Positions 32,574-40,483 of a DNA stretch of 64,000 nt are shown one piece after another (positions within the stretch are counted from its first letter, which is position 1; each line of letters begins with the position of its first letter). The notes beneath the pieces are model-generated. The model saw only the letters and a program-made list of their open reading frames with translations, had not been told where the DNA came from and did not search any database. Both the position numbers and the translations under genes were made by a program. Source of the stretch: Belnapia mucosa (GTDB taxonomy: Bacteria > Pseudomonadota > Alphaproteobacteria > Acetobacterales > Acetobacteraceae); contig NZ_JAEUXJ010000011.1 in NCBI RefSeq assembly GCF_016775475.1, positions 114,189 to 178,188 of the forward strand, read 5' to 3'.

Positions 32574-33318
32574 GGTCGCGGGGCTGGAGAAGAGCTTCGG
32601 CGGCGTGCGCGCCGTGCAGGGTGTCTCCTTCGCCGTGCATCCGGGCGAGATGCTGGCGCTGATCGGGCCGAACGGCGCCGGGAAATCCACCTGCTTCAAC
32701 ATGCTGAATGGCCAGCTGCGGCCGGATGCTGGGACGGTGCGGCTGCTGGGCCGCGAGATCACCGGCCTTGCGCCGCGCCAGGTCTGGCGGCTCGGCGTCG
32801 GGCGGACCTTCCAGATCACCGCGACCTTCGGCTCCATGACGGTGCTGGAGAATGTGCAGATGGCGCTGCTCTCGCACCACCGACGCCTCGGCGGGCTGTG
32901 GCGGCCGGTGGCGCGGCTGGATGCGGCGCCAGCGCGGGCGCTGCTCGGGCGGCTGGGCATGGCGGACCAGGCGGAGCGGCCCTGCGGCATCCTGGCCTAT
33001 GGCGATCTGAAGCGGGTCGAACTCGCCATTGCCCTCGCCAATGAACCGAAGCTGCTGCTGATGGACGAGCCGACCGCGGGCATGGCACCGCAGGAGCGCG
33101 TCGCGCTGATGGCGCTGACCGCCGAGATCGCGCGGGAGAGCGGCATCGCCGTGCTCTTCACCGAGCATGACATGGACGTCGTCTTCAGCCATGCCGACCG
33201 CATCCTGGTGCTCGACCGCGGCCGCCTGATCGCCGAGGGGGCGCCGGCCGCGGTCCGCGCGGACCCGAATGTGCGGGAAGTCTATCTCGGCTCCGGCGCG
33301 GTGACGGGGGCGCATTGA
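32560..33318 (+). CDS. LIV-type ABC transporter ATP-binding protein LivG
   Basis: 252-residue ATPase. Walker A GPNGAGKST, a signature region degenerate at LAYGDLKRVELAIAL (typical of LivG, which has LxYGxQRRLEIA), Walker B LLLMDEPTAGM, and the H-loop FTEHDMDVVF. GGGAGG precedes the ATG. Upstream it overlaps the permease fusion, downstream it shares one base with livF (TGATG), so the operon is tightly coupled. Energises the importer encoded here. Confidence 0.93.
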   Translation: MATLEVAGLEKSFGGVRAVQGVSFAVHPGEMLALIGPNGAGKSTCFNMLNGQLRPDAGTVRLLGREITGLAPRQVWRLGVGRTFQITATFGSMTVLENVQMALLSHHRRLGGLWRPVARLDAAPARALLGRLGMADQAERPCGILAYGDLKRVELAIALANEPKLLLMDEPTAGMAPQERVALMALTAEIARESGIAVLFTEHDMDVVFSHADRILVLDRGRLIAEGAPAAVRADPNVREVYLGSGAVTGAH

Positions 33319-34019
33319 TGCTGAGCGTGTCCGGCCTCTCGGCCTATTACGGCCGCGCGCAAATCCTCGACGATGTCGCGCTCGAGGTCGGGGCGGGCGA
33401 GGTGGTGGTGCTGCTCGGGCGCAATGGCGCGGGCAAGAGCACGACCATGAAGGCGATCATGGGCCTGGTGCCGCCCGCTGCCGGCAGCGTCCGCTTCGAC
33501 GGCGCCGAGATCGCGGGACGGGAGCCCTTCGAGATCGCCCGGCGCGGCCTGGGCTACGTCCCGGAGGAGCGGCGCATATTCACCGAGCTTTCGGTGCTGG
33601 AGAATCTGGAGGTCGGCCGCCGCCCGGCGACGGCGGCGCTGCGGCCCTGGACGCCGGAGCGGCTCTTCGCCCTCTTCCCCAGCCTCGGTTCCATGCAGGA
33701 CCGGCCGGGCGGGCGGATGAGTGGTGGCGAGCAGCAGATGCTGACCATCGCCCGCACGCTGATGGGCAATCCGAAGCTGATCCTGCTGGACGAGCCGAGC
33801 GAGGGCCTGGCGCCCGTTATCATCGAGCGCATGGCGGAAGCGATCCGGGCACTGAAGGCGGAGGGGCTTTCCATCCTGCTCTCCGAGCAGAACCTGCATT
33901 TCGCCCAAGCGGTCAGCGACCGGGCGACCATCATCGAGAAGGGCCGCATCCGCTGGAGCGGGACAATCCCCGAGCTCCTCGCCGCCGATGAGGTCAGGGA
34001 GCAGTATCTGTCGGTCTAG
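33318..34019 (+). CDS. LIV-type ABC transporter ATP-binding protein LivF
   Basis: 233-residue ATPase. Walker A GRNGAGKSTT, the LivF-specific GYVPEERRIFTELSVLENLE, signature MSGGEQQMLTIAR, Walker B LILLDEPSEGL, and H-loop LSEQNLHFA. The ATG at 33318 shares a base with the livG stop. Its last 26 bases overlap the 3' end of the convergent UPF0280 gene, with no terminator visible between them, so the two operons may interfere transcriptionally. Confidence 0.93.
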   Translation: MLSVSGLSAYYGRAQILDDVALEVGAGEVVVLLGRNGAGKSTTMKAIMGLVPPAAGSVRFDGAEIAGREPFEIARRGLGYVPEERRIFTELSVLENLEVGRRPATAALRPWTPERLFALFPSLGSMQDRPGGRMSGGEQQMLTIARTLMGNPKLILLDEPSEGLAPVIIERMAEAIRALKAEGLSILLSEQNLHFAQAVSDRATIIEKGRIRWSGTIPELLAADEVREQYLSV

Positions 34020-34860
34020 CCAGCAGGCCGGGCGTGCCGACCACGCGGATCCGCTCACCCAGCACCAGCGCCGCACCCTCGATCAGCCCGGCCGAGAGCA
34101 GCGCCTCGGCCCGCGCCTCGCCGGCATCGAGCGCCGCCTCCGCCACCGCCTCCGGCAGCGGGCCGACCCCGGTCGTGACCAGCCGGTCGCCGAGATCGCT
34201 GTCCGGATCGAGCGAGGCGGCGGGGGTGCGGCGGATGGCCGGATGCTCCGCATCCACCGCATTGGCGATGACGGTCGCCGCCGCATCCGCCGCGGCGGCG
34301 CTGGCCGCCAGCACCGTCACCGCATCGGCGATGCCGAGGGAGAAGCTCCGTCCAGGCCAGCCGCTGGTGGCGATGCCGCGCACCGGATCCTCGGCGCGAA
34401 TGCGGATCAACGCTTCCGGCACCGCGCGCGCCAGATGCGGCACGACGCCGATCCGCAGCGAGGCGCCGGCGGCGAGGTAAAGCGCGATATCACCGCCATT
34501 ATTCACATGCGCCGCCATCAGCCCGGGCGTGTCGGCCAAGGCTGCCAGCACTTCCTCCGCCACGGCCCCGGCAACGGCCGCCATCGGGGTGATGAAGCCG
34601 GCGCGGAAGGGCCAGACGGCGGCAGCCATCCGGCGGGCGACGGGGCCGCTGAAGGCCGGCCGGTCCGGTCCGATCGGCGCACGCAGCAGCGGCAGTTCGG
34701 CGACCAGTCCAGCGAGCAGTCCCTCGAAGGCGGCGCGGGCCCGGGTGGCGGCCTCGGCGATGGCGGCGCGCGTTCCCTCCAGCCCGATCACCAGGTCGAT
34801 CGGGCCTTCCTGCAAGTGCAGCCGCCCATCTGGGAGAGCGGCGGCTAGGGCGCCGGCCAT
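33994..34860 (-). CDS. UPF0280 family protein (ApbE-like fold), in the 6-hydroxynicotinate reductase operon
   Basis: 288-residue protein of the UPF0280 family, distantly related to the FMN transferase ApbE. Visible landmarks: MAAHVNNGGDIALYLAAGAS, which carries the NNGGDIA motif of the family, IATSGWPGRSFSLGIADAVTV, and AAAADAAATVIANAVDA. It overlaps the reductase gene by 16 bases and is co-transcribed with it. ApbE proteins attach FMN covalently or modify flavin; a role in maturing the flavo-iron-sulfur reductase is a reasonable inference, not shown. The C-terminal segment overlaps livF in antisense. Confidence 0.75.
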   Translation of the reverse strand: MAGALAAALPDGRLHLQEGPIDLVIGLEGTRAAIAEAATRARAAFEGLLAGLVAELPLLRAPIGPDRPAFSGPVARRMAAAVWPFRAGFITPMAAVAGAVAEEVLAALADTPGLMAAHVNNGGDIALYLAAGASLRIGVVPHLARAVPEALIRIRAEDPVRGIATSGWPGRSFSLGIADAVTVLAASAAAADAAATVIANAVDAEHPAIRRTPAASLDPDSDLGDRLVTTGVGPLPEAVAEAALDAGEARAEALLSAGLIEGAALVLGERIRVVGTPGLLARPTDTAP

Positions 34861-36329
34861 GGGTTGGCCCCCATCCAGGCTTCCTGCCGTGCCGCATCGC
34901 CATACTCGGCCAGCAGCAGCTCCAGCGGCAGCGCATGCTCCACATGCCCGCCGAGCCGGGCATAGAGATCGGCCCGCAAGGTGAATTCGATAGGCGCGAC
35001 CAGGGCGGGCGTCGGGACGTAACCGAAGGCGCCATCCGGCACCCGCAGCACATCCGCCATGACCGTGATGCCGCCACCGGGCCAGAGGGTGCAGGGCGCC
35101 CCGCCGATGGTGACGCGCACCAGCGACTTCTGCACCTCCCGCGTCAGCAGCACCGGATTTTCGGTGACGCCCGCCCGCAGCGAGCCGCCGGCACCGGCCA
35201 TGAACAGGATGGAGGTCAGCGCCGGTTCGCAATTCTCGCCGATCCGCTCGACGGTCTTCAGCACCGCGGGCGGCGTCGCCACCGGCATCGGACGCAGCGC
35301 CTCGTCCAGCTCGACATAGAGGTGGTCCTCGCCGGTGGTGCTGGTCAGCAGCAGGCGGAGGCCGGGCCAGGCGGTCTTCGGGTCGATGCTCTCGATGACG
35401 GCGAGCGGATCTTCGATATCCGTCCCGCCCCAGCCCTTGCCCGGATGCGCCACCTGGAAATACCGGCCCGGAGTCGAGCGCCGCCCGCGCACGCGGATGC
35501 CGGTCGGCGAGACACCGAGGCATTTCCCCGCCTGATGCTCGGACAGCACGCCGGTGATGTGGTCGTCGACCACGATCACCTCATCCACATGGCCATGCCA
35601 TTGCTGGGCGAAGATGCCGATGGCGGCGCTGCCGCAGCCGACGCGCATGCGCTGCTCCGGCACGCCATCGACGATGGGGGCGGTGCCGGCCTGCAGCATC
35701 AGCCGGGCGCCGCCATCCACCTGCACCTCGACCGCCTGCTTGTTGCAGAGGGCCAGCATGGCGGCGCAGGTGACATTGCCCTCGCGCTTCGAGCCGCCCG
35801 TCAGGTGCCGCACGCCGCCGAGGCTCAGCATCTGGCTGCCATATTCGGCGGTGGTGACATGGCCGATCTGCTCGCCATCGACGCGTACGGCCGCGGTCTC
35901 TGGGCCAAGGTGCCGGTCTGTGTCGATCTTCACCTTCAGCCCGCAATAGCTGAAGATTCCCTCGGTCACGACGGTGACGGTATCGACGCCCGCATGGCGG
36001 GAGCCGACAATGAAGGGCGCCGGCTTGTAGTCGGGATAGGTGGTGCCGGCGCCGATGGCGGTGACGAAGACGTCTCCGCGCGGCGTCAGGCCGCCGGCCC
36101 AATCCTCCGAGCCTTCGAGGAAGGGCACCGTCTCGCCGCCTGCCTCCACCGTGCGCTGCATCAGCACCAGCGGATCGGTGCGGACCAACGCGCCGTCCTG
36201 GTTGGCATAGCGGCTGCAGGCGCCGCTGCGGCCAGGGCGGATGCGGCAGAGCACGGGGCAGGCATCGCAGCGGACGATGCCCTCATTGCCCTCGCGGGCG
36301 CCGAAGATGGCGGTGCGGTCGGTGCTCAT
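34845..36329 (-). CDS. 6-hydroxynicotinate reductase-like flavo-iron-sulfur protein
   Basis: 494-residue protein matching what I recall of 6-hydroxynicotinate reductase (Hnr of Eubacterium barkeri). That enzyme reduces 6-hydroxynicotinate with ferredoxin-type electrons to 1,4,5,6-tetrahydro-6-oxonicotinate. An N-terminal cysteine cluster C21-x2-C24-x3-C28-x9-C38 (RCDACPVLCRIRPGRSGAC) can bind an Fe-S cluster; further conserved-looking stretches are EGIFSYCGLKVKIDTDRHLG and RVGCGSAAIGIFAQQWHGHV. It lies between a molybdenum hydroxylase and UPF0280, with a 4-base overlap upstream. The neighbours support the function; identity is from memory of the family, so moderately sure. Confidence 0.78.
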   Translation of the reverse strand: MSTDRTAIFGAREGNEGIVRCDACPVLCRIRPGRSGACSRYANQDGALVRTDPLVLMQRTVEAGGETVPFLEGSEDWAGGLTPRGDVFVTAIGAGTTYPDYKPAPFIVGSRHAGVDTVTVVTEGIFSYCGLKVKIDTDRHLGPETAAVRVDGEQIGHVTTAEYGSQMLSLGGVRHLTGGSKREGNVTCAAMLALCNKQAVEVQVDGGARLMLQAGTAPIVDGVPEQRMRVGCGSAAIGIFAQQWHGHVDEVIVVDDHITGVLSEHQAGKCLGVSPTGIRVRGRRSTPGRYFQVAHPGKGWGGTDIEDPLAVIESIDPKTAWPGLRLLLTSTTGEDHLYVELDEALRPMPVATPPAVLKTVERIGENCEPALTSILFMAGAGGSLRAGVTENPVLLTREVQKSLVRVTIGGAPCTLWPGGGITVMADVLRVPDGAFGYVPTPALVAPIEFTLRADLYARLGGHVEHALPLELLLAEYGDAARQEAWMGANPWPAP

Positions 36330-39028
36330 CCTGCGCCTTCCTTGCGGCGGATCGCCTCGAGAACGCGATGGGGCAAGGCGGGGATGCGGTTGATCTCCGC
36401 CCCCGTCGCGTCGCGGATGGCGGAGAAGATGGCCGGCGCGGTCGGGACCAGGGCCGGCTCGCCGATGCCCTTGGCGCCATAGGGGCCGAGCGGCTCGGGA
36501 TCCTCGATCAGGATGCTCTCGATCGCAGGCACGTCGCCAACGGTCGGGATCAGGTAGTCGTGCAGGTTCTCGGTCCGGCCGGGGAGGTATTCCTCCATCA
36601 GCGCGAGGCCGATGCCCTGGGCAATGCCGCCCTCGATCTGCCCCTCGACCAGCAGCGGGTTGATGGCGCGGCCGACATCATGCGCGGCGACAATGCGCTT
36701 CAGCCGGATGGTGCCGAGCTCGGTATCCACCGCCAGCGCCGCGATCTGGGCGGCGAAGCCATAGGTCGCATAGGGCACGCCCTGGCCATCGGCATCGAGC
36801 GGCACGGTCGGCGGATCGAAGCGGCCGAGCCCTTCCAGCGGTGCCTCGAGATGCAGCGGGCGGCCATCGACGGTCAGCATGCCATCCGAGAGCGCCAGCC
36901 GCCCCTCCGGCCCCGCATTGGCGCGGAGCAGGATGGCGTCGCGGAGCGCCAGCCCTGCCTCCATCGCCGCCCGGCCACTGACGAAGGTCTGGCGGGAGGC
37001 GCTGGTCTTGCCGGCATCGGCCGTCAGGTCGGTATCGCCCAGCACAAGGGCGAAGGCGCTGGCGGGCAGGCCGAGCGCATCGGCCGCGATCTGCAGCAGC
37101 ACGGTGGTGCTGCCCTGGCCGATATCGACCGCGCCATTGTGGAAAGCGAGGCGCCCGCCCGGCTCCAGCGTGATCCGCATGGTGGAGGGGTTGGACATGC
37201 CGGTATTGCCGATGCCGTACCACATGCAGGCGATGCCGACGCCATGGCGCAGCGGCCCGCCCGCCGCATTCTCTGCCGCCGCCTCTTCCCGCAGCGCGGC
37301 CCAGCGTGGCCGCAGCGCCTCGAGGCAGGCGGGCAGGCCCGCGGAGGCGGCGATCACCTGGCCGGTCGCTGTCGCATCGCCGGCGCGGAGCGCGTTGATG
37401 AGGCGGAATTCCAGCCGGTCGATCCCGGCGGCATCGGCCAGCCGGTCCCAGAGCGCTTCCTGCGCGATGGCGGCCTGGGGCACGCCGAAGCCGCGGAAGG
37501 CGCCGGAGGGCGGGTTGTTGGTCAGCACCGCCCGCGCCCGGCTCCGCACATGCGGCACGCGGTAGGGGCCGGTGGAATGTGCCGGCACGCGCCCGGCCAC
37601 GGTCGGCCCCCAGCTGGCATAGGCGCCGGTGTCGTAGATGCCCTCGAATTCCAGCGCGGTCAGCCGCCCTTCCGCATCGCAGCCGGCACGGGCCTCGATG
37701 CGGGCCGGGTGGCGCTTGGTGCTGCTGGCCATGCTCTCGCTGCGGGACCAAGTGGCGCGCACGGAGCGGCGCAGCAGCCAGGCGGCGATGGCGAGCATCG
37801 GCTGCACCGCCACATCCAGCTTGCCGCCGAAACCGCCGCCGCAGGCCGTGGGCACGATCCGCACGGCGGCATGCGGCAGGCCGAGCACGCCGGCCACCTC
37901 CTCCAGATCCATGTAGGGGGCCTGGGTCGAGGCGAAGACCTCGATCCGATCGCCGACCCGACGCGCCCAGCCGGCCTCGGGCTCGACATAGGCATGTTCG
38001 ACGAAGCTGGTTTGCCAGCGGCCTTCGGCGACATGCACGCTCGCGGCGAGCGCCGCCGCCGCATCGCCACGGCGGACGCGGCCGGTGGTGAGCACATTGT
38101 CGGGCCAGCGTTCATGCAGGGCAGGCGCCCCTTCGGCCAGGGCGGCGCCGGGCTCGGCGAGGGGCGGCAGCACCTCCCAGTCCAGCGGCAGCTCCTCGAC
38201 CCTCACCGCCTCCACCGCTTCCCGCGTCCCGACCAGGGCGCAGACGACATCGCCGCGATAGCGCACGAGGCCTTCGGCGAAGACGGCCTGGTCCTTGATG
38301 TCGGGATAGATGCCGTAGCCGTTCCGCCCGGGCACATCGGCAGCGGCCAGCACCCGTTCCAGCCCGGGATGCCGCGCCAGCAGCGGCGCGGTGTCGCCCA
38401 GGGTGAAGCGCGCATGGGCATGCGGGCTGCGAACGGGCCGCAGCCAGAGCGCATCCGCCGGCGCCGCATCGGCACCATAGGCCTCGCGCCCGTCCAGCTT
38501 CGGCCAGCCATCCGCCCGGCCCATCCGGGCGCCCACGGCCTGGCCGGCCTCAGGCAGGGGCGCCGCAGGCGCGTCCAGGAAGCGATGCGCCTCCATCACC
38601 GCCGTGACGATCTTGCGGTAGCCGGTGCAACGGCAGAGCACGCCGCCGAGCGCCGCCATCACCTGCGCCTCTGCCGGCCGGGGCGAAGCTTGCAGCACCT
38701 CCATCGCCGCCATCAGCATCCCCGGCGTGCAATAGCCGCATTGCGCCGCGCCATGCGCCTGGAAGGCATGTTGCAGGGCGGCACCCATGGGATCGGCGGC
38801 CAGACCTTCCACCGTCTGCACCCGCGCGCCTTCGGCCTGGCCGAGAGGGACGAGGCAGGCGCAGACCTGGGCGCCATCGACCAGCACGGTGCAGGCGCCG
38901 CAATCCCCGGCATCGCAGCCGATCTTGGTCCCGGTCAGGCCCAACCCATCACGCAACACGGTGCTGAGCCGTGCCTCGGGCGGCGCCGCCACCACCTGTT
39001 CGGCGCCATTGACGATCAGCCGGGTCAT
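36326..39028 (-). CDS. Molybdenum hydroxylase: fused 2Fe-2S and Moco subunits (nicotinate dehydrogenase-like)
   Basis: 900-residue xanthine-oxidase-family protein. Residues 1-~150 form the iron-sulfur subunit: plant-type cluster C38/C43/C46/C56-58 (KIGCDAGDCGACTVL) and second cluster C97-x2-C100 ... C132-x-C134 (QCGYCTPGM; LCRCTGYRK). From ~165 comes the molybdopterin subunit with ACGGGFGGKLDVAV, GAFRGFGVPQAAI and the catalytic-Glu motif GAKGIGEPALVPTAP. Such enzymes hydroxylate N-heterocycles with water; with its neighbours, nicotinate to 6-hydroxynicotinate is the likely reaction. The Fe-S/Moco fusion differs from the split NdhFSLM enzyme of Eubacterium. Overlaps both adjacent genes by 4 bases. 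Confidence 0.88.
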   Translation of the reverse strand: MTRLIVNGAEQVVAAPPEARLSTVLRDGLGLTGTKIGCDAGDCGACTVLVDGAQVCACLVPLGQAEGARVQTVEGLAADPMGAALQHAFQAHGAAQCGYCTPGMLMAAMEVLQASPRPAEAQVMAALGGVLCRCTGYRKIVTAVMEAHRFLDAPAAPLPEAGQAVGARMGRADGWPKLDGREAYGADAAPADALWLRPVRSPHAHARFTLGDTAPLLARHPGLERVLAAADVPGRNGYGIYPDIKDQAVFAEGLVRYRGDVVCALVGTREAVEAVRVEELPLDWEVLPPLAEPGAALAEGAPALHERWPDNVLTTGRVRRGDAAAALAASVHVAEGRWQTSFVEHAYVEPEAGWARRVGDRIEVFASTQAPYMDLEEVAGVLGLPHAAVRIVPTACGGGFGGKLDVAVQPMLAIAAWLLRRSVRATWSRSESMASSTKRHPARIEARAGCDAEGRLTALEFEGIYDTGAYASWGPTVAGRVPAHSTGPYRVPHVRSRARAVLTNNPPSGAFRGFGVPQAAIAQEALWDRLADAAGIDRLEFRLINALRAGDATATGQVIAASAGLPACLEALRPRWAALREEAAAENAAGGPLRHGVGIACMWYGIGNTGMSNPSTMRITLEPGGRLAFHNGAVDIGQGSTTVLLQIAADALGLPASAFALVLGDTDLTADAGKTSASRQTFVSGRAAMEAGLALRDAILLRANAGPEGRLALSDGMLTVDGRPLHLEAPLEGLGRFDPPTVPLDADGQGVPYATYGFAAQIAALAVDTELGTIRLKRIVAAHDVGRAINPLLVEGQIEGGIAQGIGLALMEEYLPGRTENLHDYLIPTVGDVPAIESILIEDPEPLGPYGAKGIGEPALVPTAPAIFSAIRDATGAEINRIPALPHRVLEAIRRKEGAG

Positions 39029-39897
39029 GCCGCCACCTCCATCGCCGGGGTGGCGAGCCGCGCCAGCAGCCGCCGCAGCAGCACTGCCGCCGCCTCGCGC
39101 CGGTACTCAGCCGTCGCCCGAACATCATCGATCGGGCTGAGCGCCGCCAGATGCGCCGGCGCCACCGCCTTGGCCGCCTCCGCCAAGGTCAGGCCTTCCA
39201 GCGCCACCTCCAGCTCCGGCAAGCGCAGCGCGACCGGCGAGCAGGCGCCGAGAGCGATTCGGGCGCGGTGGATGCGCCCATCCTCCGCCTCGATCACCGC
39301 CGCTGCCATGACGATGGAGATGACGAGGTAGCTGCGCGCCCCGAGCTTTTCGAACCCCGCCCGTGCCGCCGGCGCCGCATGGGGGATCAGCAGGGCAGTG
39401 GCGATCTCATCCGGCGCCAGCGCCGTCCGCCGGTTGCCAAGGATGAATTCCGGCAACGCCAGCCGCCGCAGCCCGCGCGGGCTTGCCAGCTCGATCGCCG
39501 CATCCAGCGCCAGCAGCGGCGGCACGCCATCGGCGGCGGGGGAGGCGTTGCAGAGATTGCCGACCAGCGTCGCCCGGTTCTGCACCTGGGCGCCGCCGAC
39601 CTGCGTGGCCGCTTCCTGCAAGGCACGGAAGGCTGGGGGCAGCGCGGAGTCGCGGATCGCGGCCCAGGTCACACGGGCGCCGATCCGCCAATGGTCGCCG
39701 CGATCCTCCAGCCCCGCCAGTTCCGGCAGGCCAGAGAGGTCGAGCACGGGCCGGCGCTCCTGGCGCATCCAGGCCTCGGCCGCGGCGCGGGCGGGGTAGA
39801 GATCGGTCCCGCCCGCCAGCAGCAGCGGCGGCGCCGGGGCGGCGGCCAGCAGGGCCAGCGCCTCGGCCAGGCTTCCGGGTCTGCGATAGGCTTCCAT
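39025..39897 (-). CDS. Molybdenum hydroxylase FAD-binding subunit
   Basis: 290-residue PCMH-type FAD protein, medium subunit of the xanthine-oxidase-family enzyme encoded downstream. FAD motifs: LLLAGGTDLYPARAAAEAW and NRATLVGNLCNASPAADGVP; C-terminal CODH-type domain with ARIALGACSPVALRLPELEV. The ATG at 39897 is chosen; a GTG at 39909 adds four residues but lies inside the MarR operator candidate. First gene of the operon FAD - Fe-S/Moco - reductase - UPF0280. Confidence 0.9.
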   Translation of the reverse strand: MEAYRRPGSLAEALALLAAAPAPPLLLAGGTDLYPARAAAEAWMRQERRPVLDLSGLPELAGLEDRGDHWRIGARVTWAAIRDSALPPAFRALQEAATQVGGAQVQNRATLVGNLCNASPAADGVPPLLALDAAIELASPRGLRRLALPEFILGNRRTALAPDEIATALLIPHAAPAARAGFEKLGARSYLVISIVMAAAVIEAEDGRIHRARIALGACSPVALRLPELEVALEGLTLAEAAKAVAPAHLAALSPIDDVRATAEYRREAAAVLLRRLLARLATPAMEVAA

Positions 39898-39907
39898 CCG
39901 CCCCGCC

Positions 39908-39929
39908 ACTCGTTATGACGCTAACGAGT
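39908..39929. promoter_or_regulatory. MarR operator candidate 1 (hydroxylase-reductase operon)
   Basis: Perfect 8-bp inverted repeat ACTCGTTA-TGACGC-TAACGAGT immediately upstream of the FAD-subunit start. Its core TCGTT-N8-AACGA is 18 bases and aligns at 13 of 18 positions, with identical spacing, to the site at 40413-40430. Together they define a likely recognition sequence for the adjacent MarR protein. Confidence 0.75.
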
Positions 39930-39962
39930 TTAGGGGCCGTCCCGGCCCGGCTACAACGGAAT

Positions 39963-40391
39963 TCAGCCCAGCCGGCGCAGGATGGCGCCGAGCCGCGCCA
40001 CATCCTCCCGCGCCAGCGGGGCGAGGGTGGCGGCGGTGACGGCCCGTGCCCGCTCGACCCAGCCGGGCAGGGCGGCCAACGCCGCCGGGGTCAGCGCCAC
40101 CCGCAGCAACCGGGCGTCGGCCGGATCCCGCTCCCGCACCACCAGGCCTCGGGCCATCAGCCGCGCCACCACGCCCTTCACCGTCGGCGGGTCCATGGCC
40201 AGCATCCGGCCGAGCAGGTTCTGCGACAGCGGCCCCCGCCGCCAGAGCGTGTGCAGCGTCGCGAATTGCATCGAGGTCGGGCCGTCCTCGCCCATGATTC
40301 CCTGGAACAGCGCCAGGTGCCGCTGATAGGCGCGGCGCAGCAGGTGGCCCACCTGCTCCTCCAGCAGATACTCCTCCGGCTGGTCCTCCAT
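39963..40391 (-). CDS. MarR family transcriptional regulator
   Basis: 142-residue winged-helix regulator. DNA-binding part: LSQNLLGRMLAMDPPTVKGV (recognition helix region) and MARGLVVRERDPADARLLRV (wing). The start at 40391 has GGAGAGG upstream. It lies between the hydroxylase-reductase operon and the divergent enamidase gene, with operator candidates in front of both, so it is the presumed repressor of both arms, released by nicotinate or an intermediate. MarR-type control of aromatic catabolism is common. Confidence 0.9.
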   Translation of the reverse strand: MEDQPEEYLLEEQVGHLLRRAYQRHLALFQGIMGEDGPTSMQFATLHTLWRRGPLSQNLLGRMLAMDPPTVKGVVARLMARGLVVRERDPADARLLRVALTPAALAALPGWVERARAVTAATLAPLAREDVARLGAILRRLG

Positions 40392-40411
40392 GGGGCCTCT
40401 CCGTGACGCCA

Positions 40412-40431
40412 TTCGTTTCTAGGCTTACGAA
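40412..40431. promoter_or_regulatory. MarR operator candidate 2 (marR / enamidase intergenic)
   Basis: TTCGTTTCTAGGCTTACGAA, a 20-base inverted repeat with 5-bp outer arms, between divergent marR and the enamidase gene. Its 18-base core matches site 1 (39910-39927) in arm sequence and spacing. It would allow autoregulation and control of the enamidase arm. Confidence 0.65.
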
Positions 40432-40483
40432 GCGGGCGGGGCTAGACTCCCGGGCGGACGGGACCGAAGGGGGGGCAGGGGCG

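Noticed and set aside
30552..32990. An 812-codon minus-strand open frame over the permease fusion
   Set aside because: Shadow frame; the plus strand encodes consistent transmembrane segments and LIV signatures.
36368..39331. A 987-codon plus-strand open frame over the molybdenum hydroxylase genes
   Set aside because: Antisense to clear Fe-S and Moco motifs; low-complexity product.
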